Of a stretch of DNA of 64,000 nucleotides, positions 51,186-61,913 are shown piece after piece. The DNA is from an uncultured Prevotellaceae bacterium. Lineage in GTDB: Bacteria > Bacteroidota > Bacteroidia > Bacteroidales > Muribaculaceae. The DNA lies in assembly GCA_900318535.1 (NCBI GenBank), contig ONKU01000004.1, positions 104,682 to 168,681 of the forward strand. Reading direction: 5' to 3'. A program made the translations under genes and the position numbers. Under the pieces are notes generated by a model. That model saw nothing but the letters and a program-made list of their open reading frames with translations, was not told the origin of the DNA and ran no database searches. Positions within the stretch are counted from its first letter, which is position 1, and each line of letters starts with the position of its first letter.

Positions 51186-52023
51186 TTTCGTCATCATCGC
51201 GCTGGCAGTTGTTTTGACGCTGGGTGCAGCCACACCCGCGATGGCCCAGAACAAGGCTCCCAAGATGACCAAACAGGAACGGGTGTGCCTGCGCAACGGC
51301 AACAAGCTGTATGAGAAAAAACGCTATGCCGAGGCCGAGGTCGAGTACCGCAAGGCCCTCCAGGCCAATCCTGCCAGCGAGAAGGCCCAGTTCAACCTGG
51401 CCACCGCGCTCATGAGGCAGGGTAGTGTCACTTCTCAAGAAAATGACGACAAGAACCCCATGAAACAGGCCGAGGGCATCCTCACCAACCTTGCCAAGGG
51501 CGCACAGGACAAGCAGCTGCGTGGCAAGGCAAGTTATGATTTGGGCAATATCGCCTACGGCCGTCAGCAGTATGACCAGGCGGTCGAGCTCTACAAGCAT
51601 GCCCTGCGTTGCAACCCTGATGACGAGCAGGCTCGCCACAACCTGCGTCTGGCCCAGCTCAAGAAGCAGGAACAGGATAAAAACAAGGACAAGAATCAAG
51701 ATAAGAACCAAGACAAAAACCAGGATAACAAGGATCAAAACAAAGATCAGAATAAGGACCAAAATAAGGACCAAAATAAGGACCAGAACAAGGATAATCA
51801 AGACCAAAACAAGGATAAACAGAATCAGGACAAACAAAACCAAAACCAGGATCAGAATCAGCAAAACCAACAGAAACAGCAGCAGGGCGGCATGAGCCAG
51901 CAGAATGCCGAGCAGGTGCTCAAGGCCATGCAGGACCGTGAGCGTGCCACCCAGCAGCGCATCAATGCCCAACAGGCCCAACAGCAGCGCCATGAGCGTC
52001 AGCGCACCAACAAGAAGTGGTGA
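51160..52023 (+). CDS. batC: BatC, TPR protein with a Lys/Asn/Asp/Gln repeat tail
   Basis: 287 residues with a signal peptide (ending near ATPAMAQ). Tetratricopeptide repeats occupy about 35-165 (GNKLYEKKRYAEAEVEYRKAL, then YGRQQYDQAVELYKHALRCN). Residues about 170-245 are a low-complexity run of NKDQ, DKNQ and QNQD words; three of the units are exact 12-nt tandem copies at 51751-51786. A Gln-rich end follows. TPRs should tie the Bat proteins together in the periplasm; the tail is probably disordered. Overlaps batB. Confidence 0.88.
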   Translation: MRLNKIKSNFVIIALAVVLTLGAATPAMAQNKAPKMTKQERVCLRNGNKLYEKKRYAEAEVEYRKALQANPASEKAQFNLATALMRQGSVTSQENDDKNPMKQAEGILTNLAKGAQDKQLRGKASYDLGNIAYGRQQYDQAVELYKHALRCNPDDEQARHNLRLAQLKKQEQDKNKDKNQDKNQDKNQDNKDQNKDQNKDQNKDQNKDQNKDNQDQNKDKQNQDKQNQNQDQNQQNQQKQQQGGMSQQNAEQVLKAMQDRERATQQRINAQQAQQQRHERQRTNKKW

Positions 52024-52068
52024 GGCATTAGGCATTAGGTTTTTAGGGACTGAAAACTGAGAGAATCA

Positions 52069-53895
52069 ATGAAACGCATCATCAACATAGTCATCCTGCT
52101 CTTGACCGTACTGGTCGCTCAGGCGGCATCGTTCACCGTCGAGGCTCCGCGCCAGGTGGTCGAGGGCAACAAGTTCAACGTCACGTTTGTGCTCAACAAC
52201 GGCGAGGGCAGCAATTTCACCCCGCCCGAGGTGACGGGTGCCAAACTCATCTATGGCCCCAGCGTGTCGCACAGCTACAGTTCGTCGTGGGTCAACGGCA
52301 AGTCGAGCCACTCGTCCAGCGAGGAGTACACCATGATTTACAAGGCCACCCAGAGCGGCAAGTGCCACATTGGTCCCGCATCGGTGGTGGTCGATGGCAA
52401 GCGCATGTCGACCAAAGCCTTGACCATCGAGGTACTGCCGTCTGGCAGCCATGCCAACTCCCATTCGCAGCAGCAGACGACTCCTGGCGCACCCACGCCC
52501 TATAGCGACCCGATGACGCAGAGCGCCGACAAGGCGGTGAGCGGCAAGGACCTGTTTGTGCGCATCGAGATGTCAAAACCGCACGTGTATGAACAGCAGG
52601 CTGTGGTGTGCACCATCAAGCTGTACACCAAGTACCAGATTTCGCAGTTCATGCCCACCATACAGCCCTCGTTTGACGGCTTCCTCATCGAGGAAATCCC
52701 TGTGCAGCCCAGTCTGAACAAGGTGGAAACCCTGAATGGCGAGCGTTACATGACCGCCATCCTCAAGAAGTGCATCCTCTACCCGCAGCAGAGCGGCAAA
52801 CTGACGATTTCGTCGGGCAACTACGATGTGAGTGTGGTGCAGTTCGACACGTTCAGGAGCATCTTTGGCACCATCTCCAAGCCTGTGGAGAAGGACCTGA
52901 AGGTGACCAGCAACAAGGCAACCGTCAATATCCTGCCGTTGCCCGAGCCCAAACCCGCTTCGTTCACGGGTGCCGTGGGACGTTTCAATGTCACTACCGA
53001 CTTAAAGCCTGCTACAGGCCTCAAGACCTATAGCGCAGCCATTTACCGTTACATCATCAGCGGTACAGGTAACATCAAGTATATCAAAGCGCCCGAGGTG
53101 AAGTTCCCCGAGCAGTTCGATGTATATGACCCCAAGACCGATGCCCAGGTCAACGACGGGGCAGGGGACATGAGCGGCAGGGTAATCATGGACTACACGT
53201 TTATCCCGCAGTTTGCCGGTGAATTTGATATCCCTGACGGCGAGTTCTCCTATTTCGACCCCGAGGCGGGCAAATATGTGACCGTTCGGGTTCCTGGACG
53301 CCACTTGAGCGTTGCCAAGGGCGAGGGCCAGCCCAGCAACCACTACCGCATGAAGAATATGGACATCCGCCCCATCAAGAGCGGTGATTTGGGCCTGAAA
53401 AAGTCGCACGGCTATATCGTGGATTCCTGGGCCTACTGGTTGTGGTTCCTGATTCCGCTGCTGGCGCTGGTGGCTTTGCTGCTGTACTACCGCAAGCAGC
53501 TCAAGGAGCGGGCAGATGTGCGCCGCATGCGTTCCAAGCGCGCCAGCAAGGTGGCCCAGCGCCGCCTGAAGGCAGCCCGCGGCTTTGCTTCGCGAGGTGA
53601 CCGCAGCGGCTTCTATGCCGAGATGCTCAACGCCCTGTGGGGCTACATGAGCGACAAGCTGTCCATTCCCGTGAGCGAGCTGAGCAAAGACAACATCAAT
53701 GCCGAGCTGGAGCAGTACGGCATCGACGAGCAGTTGCGCAAGGAGTCGATGGACCTCATCGACAAGTGTGAGTTTGCGCAATATGCCCCGGAATTGGCCT
53801 CTGGCGACATGAATGCTGTTCTCGACGAGGCAGCCGGCATCATCGACCGACTGGAAAGTGTAAAACGCAAGAAAACAACCCCTGTGGAGTCATGA
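52069..53895 (+). CDS. batD: BatD, oxygen-tolerance membrane protein
   Basis: 608 residues. Signal peptide (MKRIINIVILLLTVLVAQAA), several Ig-like periplasmic domains (about 20-440) with FTVEAPRQVVEGNKFNVTFV and KDLFVRIEMSKPHVYEQQ, one membrane segment (WAYWLWFLIPLLALVALLLY, about 447-466) and a cytoplasmic helical tail with RLKAARGFASRGDRSGFYAEM, the same kind of tail as in the 48110-49066 protein. The family name follows B. fragilis BatD; the molecular activity is not established. Confidence 0.9.
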   Translation: MKRIINIVILLLTVLVAQAASFTVEAPRQVVEGNKFNVTFVLNNGEGSNFTPPEVTGAKLIYGPSVSHSYSSSWVNGKSSHSSSEEYTMIYKATQSGKCHIGPASVVVDGKRMSTKALTIEVLPSGSHANSHSQQQTTPGAPTPYSDPMTQSADKAVSGKDLFVRIEMSKPHVYEQQAVVCTIKLYTKYQISQFMPTIQPSFDGFLIEEIPVQPSLNKVETLNGERYMTAILKKCILYPQQSGKLTISSGNYDVSVVQFDTFRSIFGTISKPVEKDLKVTSNKATVNILPLPEPKPASFTGAVGRFNVTTDLKPATGLKTYSAAIYRYIISGTGNIKYIKAPEVKFPEQFDVYDPKTDAQVNDGAGDMSGRVIMDYTFIPQFAGEFDIPDGEFSYFDPEAGKYVTVRVPGRHLSVAKGEGQPSNHYRMKNMDIRPIKSGDLGLKKSHGYIVDSWAYWLWFLIPLLALVALLLYYRKQLKERADVRRMRSKRASKVAQRRLKAARGFASRGDRSGFYAEMLNALWGYMSDKLSIPVSELSKDNINAELEQYGIDEQLRKESMDLIDKCEFAQYAPELASGDMNAVLDEAAGIIDRLESVKRKKTTPVES

Positions 53896-54662
53896 AGCAG
53901 ATTATCATCACCATAATATTAGCCGTGTTGGCATTGCCCCTTGTGGCTGCCAACGCCAATATCGACAAGGCTAACCAGGCCTACAAGCAGGAACTATATA
54001 ACGAAGCATTGAAGCTCTACCTGCAGGAAGCTAAAGAAACGGGCGTTTCCTCGGCGTTGTATTGCAACATCGGCGACACCTATTATCGCCTCAAGGACAA
54101 CGTCCACGCAGTGCTCTATTACGAGCGGGCCCTGTTGCTGGACCCGTCGAACGATGACGCGCGTTTCAATCTGGAATTTGTGCGCGGCAAGATGCAGCTG
54201 CCCGACGATGCGGGTGACTCGTGGTTCAGCAACTGGGTGGACCAGACGGTGAGCCGCCTGTCGAGCAATACATGGGCCATTATCGCGATAGTTACCTTCC
54301 TGCTGTTCCTGGCAGGCGTGGCTGTATATCTGTTCATGGACAACGTGCTGATGCGTAAAATCGGCTTCTTTGGCGGTGCGCTGCTGATAGTGGCCAGCAT
54401 CCTGGCCAATCTGGCGGCTTTCCACGTCTATCACAAGGCGACCGGTGGCAACGGAGCCATCGTGATGCCCGAGAGCGTCACGTTGAGCACCGCTCCCCGT
54501 GAACCCCGCGACAAGGAGGAAGAAGCTTTCCAGCTCCAGCAGGGCACACGTGTCGAGATTGTCGATTCCATCGCCGACAAGACCAGCGGCAAGTGGCTGC
54601 AGGTTTCCACAGCCGGCGGCCGCAAGGCATGGCTCAAGGCCAAAGATGTTGAAGTGATATGA
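53892..54662 (+). CDS. batE: BatE, TPR and SH3-like domain protein
   Basis: 256 residues. Signal peptide (ending near VAANA), about two TPRs (NQAYKQELYNEALKLYLQEA, YRLKDNVHAVLYYERALLLD), two membrane segments near 130-185, and a C-terminal bacterial SH3 domain (about 195-256) with QQGTRVEIVDSIADKTSGKW. It overlaps batD by 4 bp and the PAP2 gene by 4 bp. The SH3-like end suggests a contact with peptidoglycan or a Bat partner. Confidence 0.9.
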   Translation: MKQIIITIILAVLALPLVAANANIDKANQAYKQELYNEALKLYLQEAKETGVSSALYCNIGDTYYRLKDNVHAVLYYERALLLDPSNDDARFNLEFVRGKMQLPDDAGDSWFSNWVDQTVSRLSSNTWAIIAIVTFLLFLAGVAVYLFMDNVLMRKIGFFGGALLIVASILANLAAFHVYHKATGGNGAIVMPESVTLSTAPREPRDKEEEAFQLQQGTRVEIVDSIADKTSGKWLQVSTAGGRKAWLKAKDVEVI

Positions 54663-55321
54663 TTGAATATTTGAATGGCATAGATGCTGACGCGTTGCTG
54701 GCCGTGAACGGCTTGCACGACATGTTCCAGGATGCCTTCTGGTGGATGGTGACAGCCAAGTGGTCGTCGCTGCTGCTGGTACTTGCTTTGGCGTGGATAC
54801 TGCTGCACCAGAACCGCCGTCACGCCTTGCTGGTGCTGGCGATGCTCGTCCTCAGCATTCTCGTGGCCGACCAGGTGTCATCAGGCCTGATCAAGCATCT
54901 GGTGGAGCGTCTGCGTCCCACCCATGACCCGTCGCTGGAGTCGATGGTTCATGTCATCAACGGCTACCGCGGCGGCTTGTACGGTTTCGTGTCGAGCCAT
55001 GCCGCCAATTCCTTTGCTGTCGCCACGCTCATCGCTCTTGTCATGCGCCACAGGGTTGTGACACTGTCTATGTTCACTTGGGCGTTGCTGCAGTGCTACA
55101 GCCGCGTTTATCTGGGCGTGCATTACCCTGGCGACATCTTGGGCGGCATCATCGTTGGTGTGCTCGCCGGTTGGCTGGTATGGCAGTTGATGCGCTGGAT
55201 TGAGCGCCGTTGGCGCATCCCTCAAGGCCACTACACCCGTCCCGATGCGATATTAATGGCCGCTTCGCTTGGCATAACCGTTATCGGCCTGCTCATTGCC
55301 GCCCTCACTCAAGTGTTATGA
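54659..55321 (+). CDS. PAP2-family membrane phosphatase
   Basis: 220 residues with about six membrane segments. All three PAP2 motifs are present: KHLVERLRPTHDP (K-x6-RP), SSHAANSFAVA (PSGH-like, with Ser-Ser-His), and SRVYLGVHYPGDILGG (SR-x5-H-x3-D). These enzymes dephosphorylate lipid pyrophosphates such as undecaprenyl-PP, or phosphatidate, facing the periplasm. Translationally coupled to batE (4-bp overlap) and so the last gene of the bat operon. A role in recycling the peptidoglycan carrier is plausible. Confidence 0.9.
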   Translation: MIEYLNGIDADALLAVNGLHDMFQDAFWWMVTAKWSSLLLVLALAWILLHQNRRHALLVLAMLVLSILVADQVSSGLIKHLVERLRPTHDPSLESMVHVINGYRGGLYGFVSSHAANSFAVATLIALVMRHRVVTLSMFTWALLQCYSRVYLGVHYPGDILGGIIVGVLAGWLVWQLMRWIERRWRIPQGHYTRPDAILMAASLGITVIGLLIAALTQVL

Positions 55322-55377
55322 CACGACATGCTTGATCAAGCTAATCAGTAGAAAAGTGGTTTTTGTTGTGGAATTTT

Positions 55378-55408
55378 TTTGTGATTAGAGCAAAATGTCG
55401 TATCTTTG
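55378..55408 (+). promoter_or_regulatory. Promoter of the small DNA-binding protein and uspA
   Basis: TTTG (55378-55381), 19-nt spacer, TATCTTTG (55401-55408). The leader is about 62 nt long. Confidence 0.75.
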
Positions 55409-55475
55409 TGGAAATTAGAGAATAATACCAGGCGTTAGCAGCTTTACTAACAACTTAAAACTAGCAACTAAATAT

Positions 55476-55727
55476 ATGTCAAGAACGATCACTTTCAATG
55501 AGCTGAGGCGGATCAAGAATCGTCTGCCTGAAGGATCCATCCACGATATTGCCGACAAACTCAACCTGCCGGTTCAGTCGGTGCGCAACTATTTTGGCGG
55601 GTCAAATTATGAGTTCGGGACCAATATGGGTTTCCACCTGGAACCGGGACCCGACGGAGGGCTTGTGGTACTTGACGACCCTCAGATACTGGATATGGCA
55701 CTTGATATTCTGGAAAAAGAAGTCTAA
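55476..55727 (+). CDS. Small HTH-type DNA-binding protein
   Basis: 83 residues. The N-terminal half reads as a helix-turn-helix: ITFNELRRIKNRLPEGSIHD, then IADKLNLPVQSVRNYFGGSN. The second half (GFHLEPGPDGGLVVLDDPQI) is a short beta region and a final helix. Proteins of this kind are common and conserved in Bacteroidetes but poorly studied. It precedes uspA by 20 nt and shares its promoter, so a regulatory link to the stress protein is possible. Confidence 0.7.
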   Translation: MSRTITFNELRRIKNRLPEGSIHDIADKLNLPVQSVRNYFGGSNYEFGTNMGFHLEPGPDGGLVVLDDPQILDMALDILEKEV

Positions 55728-55747
55728 TCATTTAACTCTCCACGGCT

Positions 55748-56854
55748 ATGGACTGTAACAAGAACAATAACGACCCGAACCGGCTGATAACCGTCGCCAT
55801 CCACACGTTTGACCGCGCTGTGGACCTGAAGAATACCCTTGAGGAAGAGGGCATCGAGGTGAAGCTGCACAATGTCAACCTCGACGAGAAAGTCTTGGCG
55901 TCGGGCGTGCGTGTGCGCATACGTGAGCGCGATTTGCCTCAGGCACTGCAGATCATCGAGTCGCCCGAGACCGCGACCAGCGACAAGCGCTGTGTGCTGC
56001 TGCCTGTTGATTTTGGCAAATACTCGCTCAAGTCGGTCAAGCTGGGAATGGAATATGCCCGCCGCAGCCGTGGCCGCGTGGTGCTGTTGCACAGTTACAT
56101 CAATGAGCGCCACACGATGTCGTTGCCCTTTGGCAGCGACCGCTACGAGAGTCCTGAGGATAATTTCAAGAGCATCAAGAAGAATGCGCATCAATGCATG
56201 GACGAATTCAAGCAGGTGCTGATGGACAAAATCGCTGCTGGCGAACTCCCCAAGGTGAAAATCGAGACCAAGGTGAGCGAGGGCATTCCCGAGGAGCAGA
56301 TTCTGCACTATGCCCAAAAGTATGACGTGTCGCTCATCGTCATGGGCACCAGCGGCACCAACCGTCGCCGTCAAAACCTCATCGGCAGCGTGGCCGGCGA
56401 GGTGATGGATGCCTGCAAGTTCCCCATTTTCACCGTCCCCATCGGCATGCCCGACATCGGCCTTGCCGACATCACGCGGGTGGTGTTCTTCTCCAACCTC
56501 ATCCAGCAGGACATGATTTCGTTTGACCGTTTCGCCCGCCTGTTCAACATGCGTGGCGTGGAAGTCACCATCATTCCTGTGGTCGACAAGAAAGAACGTC
56601 GCCTGGTCGACCAGTCCCTGCAACAGTTGGCACAGTACTGCCGTGAGCATTATCCCGAGTGCACCTTCAAGACCAAGCGCATTGGCACCAAGGCGTTTGT
56701 GGACAACGTTGCCCAGTTCATCAAGGACGAGGGTATCCAGCTCATCGCCGTTCCCAACAAGAAATCCAGCATCTTCTCGCGCCTGTTCAATCCCAGCATC
56801 GCCCACCGCGTGCTGTTCCAGACCGATACCCCGATGCTGGTCGTTCCCGTGTGA
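55748..56854 (+). CDS. Universal stress protein with an N-terminal DUF2007-like extension
   Basis: 368 residues, cytoplasmic. Residues 1-75 resemble a small DUF2007-type domain (VAIHTFDRAVDLKNTLEEEGI, EVKLHNVNLDEKVLAS). Residues about 80-225 form a Usp domain with VLLPVDFGKYSLKSVKLGME at the start and the ATP-binding signature VMGTSGTNRRRQNLIGSVAG (G-x2-G-x9-G-S type). A second, weaker Usp-like half follows (ITRVVFFSNLIQQDMISFDR). So it is a tandem UspA. Function: stress survival, mechanism unspecified. Confidence 0.85.
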   Translation: MDCNKNNNDPNRLITVAIHTFDRAVDLKNTLEEEGIEVKLHNVNLDEKVLASGVRVRIRERDLPQALQIIESPETATSDKRCVLLPVDFGKYSLKSVKLGMEYARRSRGRVVLLHSYINERHTMSLPFGSDRYESPEDNFKSIKKNAHQCMDEFKQVLMDKIAAGELPKVKIETKVSEGIPEEQILHYAQKYDVSLIVMGTSGTNRRRQNLIGSVAGEVMDACKFPIFTVPIGMPDIGLADITRVVFFSNLIQQDMISFDRFARLFNMRGVEVTIIPVVDKKERRLVDQSLQQLAQYCREHYPECTFKTKRIGTKAFVDNVAQFIKDEGIQLIAVPNKKSSIFSRLFNPSIAHRVLFQTDTPMLVVPV

Positions 56855-56862
56855 TTCTCCCC

Positions 56863-57966
56863 ATGCGTCAATTCGAGGCTAAACCACATTATGACATACT
56901 GGACGGGCTGCGCGGCGTCGCAGCCCTGCTTGTTATTGTATATCATGTGTTTGAGTGCTTTGACTGGACGCCAGTGCCTCACGGCTATCTGGCCGTGGAT
57001 TTCTTTTTTGTGCTGTCGGGCTTTGTCATTGGCTATGCCTATGACAGCCGCTGGAGCGAGGGGCTCACTGTAGGGCATTTCTTCAAGCGCCGTCTCATTC
57101 GCTTGCATCCCATGGTCATTATGGGTGCGCTCATCGGCGCCGTTTGTTTCTTCTTGCAAGGAAGTGTGCGCTGGGACGGCTCACACGTTTCGGCAGGGTG
57201 GGTCATGGTAGCCATGTTGCTGGGAATGCTGATGTTGCCTTTATGGCCCGGTGCGGCTGCCGATGTGCGCGGCAATGGCGAGCTGTTCCCCTTGAACGGG
57301 CCCTCGTGGTCGCTGTTTTTTGAGTATATCGGCAATATTCTTTATGCTCTGTTGTTGCGTCGCTTGTCCACCCGTTGGCTGGCAGCGGTTGCAGCCGTTT
57401 CAGGCGTCCTTCTCACTGGTATAGCCGTTCATGACGGCTATTTGGGCGTGGGATGGTCGATGGTGGATGGCGGCCTGTGGACGGGCCTGGTGCGCATGCT
57501 GTTCCCTTATTCGTTGGGTATGCTCATGGCTAGAGTGTTCAAGCCTTTAACAAGGGTGAATGGCGCATTTTGGAGCTGCGCTGTCATCATTTTTGTGGTG
57601 GGATGTCTGCCGCTTTCTTTTGGCGAGATGGCGTCTTGGCAAAACGGCCTGTACGATGCTCTGTGTGTCATTCTCGTCTTCCCGAGCCTGGTGTGGCTGG
57701 GCGCTTCGCAATTCACTGTTGGGGCAGCCACAAGGCGCGTGAGCCGCTTCTTGGGCGAATTGAGTTATCCTCTCTATGCCGTCCACTATCCGCTGATGTA
57801 TCTGTTCTATGCCCACATCGGCTTCGACGGCAACCTCGTGCCCATCACCAAAATGAATGACGTCTGGCCCGTAGCTATCGCACTGCCTGTCGCCTGCATC
57901 CTGCTGGCCTGGCTCTGCTGGCGCTTCTACGACCGCCCCCTCCGCCGCTATCTCTCTAGTCACTAA
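56863..57966 (+). CDS. Acyltransferase family 3 membrane protein (OafA/YrhL type)
   Basis: 367 residues from the ATG at 56863, nine bases after the uspA stop; the longer open frame reads antisense-like residues and is rejected. About ten membrane segments. The start YDILDGLRGVAALLVIVYHV is the family signature with the conserved His; FFFVLSGFVIGYAYDSRW and the R-x10-R region (FKRRLIRLHPMVI) follow. These enzymes move acyl groups (often acetyl) onto cell-surface sugars. The substrate is unknown. Probably co-transcribed with uspA. Confidence 0.87.
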   Translation: MRQFEAKPHYDILDGLRGVAALLVIVYHVFECFDWTPVPHGYLAVDFFFVLSGFVIGYAYDSRWSEGLTVGHFFKRRLIRLHPMVIMGALIGAVCFFLQGSVRWDGSHVSAGWVMVAMLLGMLMLPLWPGAAADVRGNGELFPLNGPSWSLFFEYIGNILYALLLRRLSTRWLAAVAAVSGVLLTGIAVHDGYLGVGWSMVDGGLWTGLVRMLFPYSLGMLMARVFKPLTRVNGAFWSCAVIIFVVGCLPLSFGEMASWQNGLYDALCVILVFPSLVWLGASQFTVGAATRRVSRFLGELSYPLYAVHYPLMYLFYAHIGFDGNLVPITKMNDVWPVAIALPVACILLAWLCWRFYDRPLRRYLSSH

Positions 57967-58005
57967 TGGTCACTTTATTTCGGTCTGTGCAAGTGTTTTT
58001 AGTGG

Positions 58006-58063
58006 TGTGTACACATTTTTGTACACATTTTCTTGGATAATTGATCAACTCATACTATCTTTG
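58006..58063 (+). promoter_or_regulatory. Promoter and tandem operator of the toxin-antitoxin pair
   Basis: The 12-mer TGTACACATTTT is perfectly repeated in tandem (58008-58019, 58020-58031), and the first copy overlaps the palindrome TGTGTACACA (58006-58015). CTTG (58032-58035), 20-nt spacer and TATCTTTG (58056-58063) follow at once. This is the expected layout for autorepression by an antitoxin. Confidence 0.7.
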
Positions 58064-58073
58064 CAAAAAAATA

Positions 58074-58334
58074 ATGGCAGATATGACTACGTTAACAATT
58101 AGGGACTTTAGGAGTAATTTGGCTGCATCACTCGACCGGGTCGATCAGGGAGAGAGAGTTTTAGTGCGTCGTGGTTGCAAAATCTACACTATTGTGGTTG
58201 TAGAGGATGGTGAGTTGGAAATCACCCCTCAACTTGCTGAGAAAATTGACAAAGCCCGTCAAGAGTACCGTGCTGGCAGTACATTGGAGTTTGAAAATGC
58301 TGCTGCTGCCCAGCAATGGATGGATGAACTATGA
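58074..58334 (+). CDS. Antitoxin, Phd/YefM family
   Basis: 86 residues from the ATG at 58074; an earlier ATG at 58041 lies inside the promoter. The transcript would start only 4-8 nt before this ATG, so translation may be nearly leaderless; the second ATG at 58083 is the alternative. The N-terminus MTTLTIRDFRSNLAASLDRVDQGE is the DNA-binding beta-alpha fold of YefM/Phd, and the C-terminal part (ITPQLAEKIDKARQEYRAGS) is the toxin-wrapping tail. It overlaps the toxin gene by 4 bp (ATGA). Confidence 0.83.
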   Translation: MADMTTLTIRDFRSNLAASLDRVDQGERVLVRRGCKIYTIVVVEDGELEITPQLAEKIDKARQEYRAGSTLEFENAAAAQQWMDEL

Positions 58335-58606
58335 GTTACCGCATTCACTTCTCTGACGAAGCTCAAAAAGTGATTAAGAAGTGGAAGAAATCTAATCCCA
58401 CTTCATTCAAGAAGCTGTATCGGCTACTTCCCGAACTTGAGGAGCATCCCAAGACGGGAACAGGTCACCCTGAGCCATTAAAGGGTGGAAACGGGATTAC
58501 CTACTCCCGTCGTCTGTCAGGACAAGACCGCATCATCTATGACATCTACGATGATGTGGTTACAGTTCTGGTCATTTCGGTTGAAGACCATTACGATGAC
58601 AAGTGA
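58331..58606 (+). CDS. YoeB/Txe-family mRNA interferase toxin
   Basis: 91 residues. YoeB toxins cleave mRNA at the ribosomal A site. Family marks are clear: HPKTGTGHPEPLKGG, YSRRLSGQDRIIYDI, and the C-terminal ISVEDHYDDK, where the usual catalytic region ends in a His-Tyr pair. Catalytic Glu/Arg/His candidates (Glu near 48, Arg60-61, His87) are present, so it should be active. Paired with the upstream antitoxin. Confidence 0.87.
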   Translation: MSYRIHFSDEAQKVIKKWKKSNPTSFKKLYRLLPELEEHPKTGTGHPEPLKGGNGITYSRRLSGQDRIIYDIYDDVVTVLVISVEDHYDDK

Positions 58607-58634
58607 TGGCTTATTGGCCAGCTATAACAGACCG

Positions 58635-58928
58635 CTACTTGATGAAGGCGAGCAGGATGATCCAGCACAGCCCCAGCAGGGCAAACAGTGACGAGAGCAT
58701 GTAAAGCTGACGGCGGATGTAACGCCGCTCGGGACGCTGGAAACTGCCGTGGGCAAACGTGAAGGCCGCCATGAACACCATGAAATCGTCCACATAACCC
58801 ACAAGACCCTTGCTGTCAAAATCGCCTGGCCAGATGACATAAGCTATCGCTGCCAGCACCAGCACGATACCCACCACGCGGCACACCTTCATTGCAGCAC
58901 TCAATTCTTGTTTCTCTTCCTTTTCCAT
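58635..58928 (-). CDS. YkvA-like DUF1232 membrane protein
   Basis: 97 residues, two membrane segments. The DUF1232 core is recognisable: YVIWPGDFDSKGLVGYVDDFMVFMAAF, in place of the usual Y-x-x-x-P-x-D-x-x-P...G-(Y/F)-x-D-D. Function unknown for the family. It converges on the toxin gene with a 28-bp gap and has no clear promoter; the 130 bp upstream are AT-rich. Confidence 0.78.
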   Translation of the reverse strand: MEKEEKQELSAAMKVCRVVGIVLVLAAIAYVIWPGDFDSKGLVGYVDDFMVFMAAFTFAHGSFQRPERRYIRRQLYMLSSLFALLGLCWIILLAFIK

Positions 58929-59056
58929 TATTCTATCGTGTATAGTTCAAATAATCTCGTTCGTAAATACCCATTAAAAGTAGGATTGCATTTCCACAAA
59001 TCCTCTAATTCCCAAACAAAAAAAAACGTAGTCGCAAAAGTCATCAACTGATAATG

Positions 59057-59590
59057 TCAAAAATGATAACCGGCAGATATTGTTGCAAAAACTAAATTGT
59101 AGTCGAACTTCTGAGACTCATTAAAAGAAGTATCAGTGAATTTTGTAAACTGATAACTTGCTCCAACACCTAATTCCCATTTTTGGTAGATGATAATACC
59201 ACCACCAATATGCGCGTACATTCCTTTTTTTGAAACTGGACTATAACCAATGCGAACATTACCAAAGCCTCTTACGCCAGCGTCACTGATTGGCTGGTAT
59301 CTGTATTCAGCATAAATTGGCATGAAAAAACCATCGAAATCACCATCAGAAAAAATGTAATTAGGTTTTATGCCAAAACCAACAGCAGATGAATTGTTTA
59401 TCATCTTACTATAACCTGCAGCTAAACCAATTGATTTATAGCTGTAATCTTTTGCATACCCTGTCAGTCCAACTGAAAACTCGGCATTGATAGAGCCTTG
59501 GTATCCGTTTCTGTTTTGACCATTTGCTTCTGGGAAGCCAATGAGAAACAAGACAAAGGTGAACAATAATATCAAACTACTCTTATTCAT
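59057..59590 (-). CDS. Small outer-membrane beta-barrel protein, AT-rich
   Basis: 177 residues from the ATG at 59588-59590; a TTG five codons upstream is less likely. A signal peptide (MNKSSLILLFTFVLFLIGFP, then EANGQ) is followed by alternating strands (GSINAEFSVGLTGYAKDYSY, MYAHIGGGIIIYQKWELGVG) and a final Phe (ISAGYHF), the classic outer-membrane insertion signal. It resembles OprW/porin-like small barrels. Codon use is distinctly AT-rich compared with all neighbours, which suggests a recent arrival. Function unknown. Confidence 0.75.
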   Translation of the reverse strand: MNKSSLILLFTFVLFLIGFPEANGQNRNGYQGSINAEFSVGLTGYAKDYSYKSIGLAAGYSKMINNSSAVGFGIKPNYIFSDGDFDGFFMPIYAEYRYQPISDAGVRGFGNVRIGYSPVSKKGMYAHIGGGIIIYQKWELGVGASYQFTKFTDTSFNESQKFDYNLVFATISAGYHF

Positions 59591-59669
59591 GTCATTATAG
59601 TTCAAAAAGGGCCGATTAGAATGTGGCGTTTGCCAACTTCGAATAATTCGTGAAATTCGTAGTTGGAAT

Positions 59670-61808
<2,139 letters not shown>

Positions 61809-61813
61809 ATCTT

Positions 61814-61913
61814 AACTACGAATTACACGAATTATACTAAACTTGCCAGTCATCCTAACTAAAAACTAGAAACTAGGGACTAGGGACTAAAAACTAGGGA
61901 CTAGAAACTAAGA
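61814..61913. repeat. Repeat block between the phosphoesterase gene and tex
   Basis: AACTACGAATTACACGAATT (61814-61833) and, after a break, eight exact heptamers at 61858-61913: ACTAAAA, ACTAGAA, ACTAGGG, ACTAGGG, ACTAAAA, ACTAGGG, ACTAGAA, ACTAAGA. The array runs into the stop codon of the phosphoesterase gene (61908-61910). Confidence 0.85.

Noticed and set aside
55329-55340. Palindrome GCTTGATCAAGC after the PAP2 gene as a terminator
   Set aside because: Six base pairs without a loop or T-tract; too short to support a terminator call.
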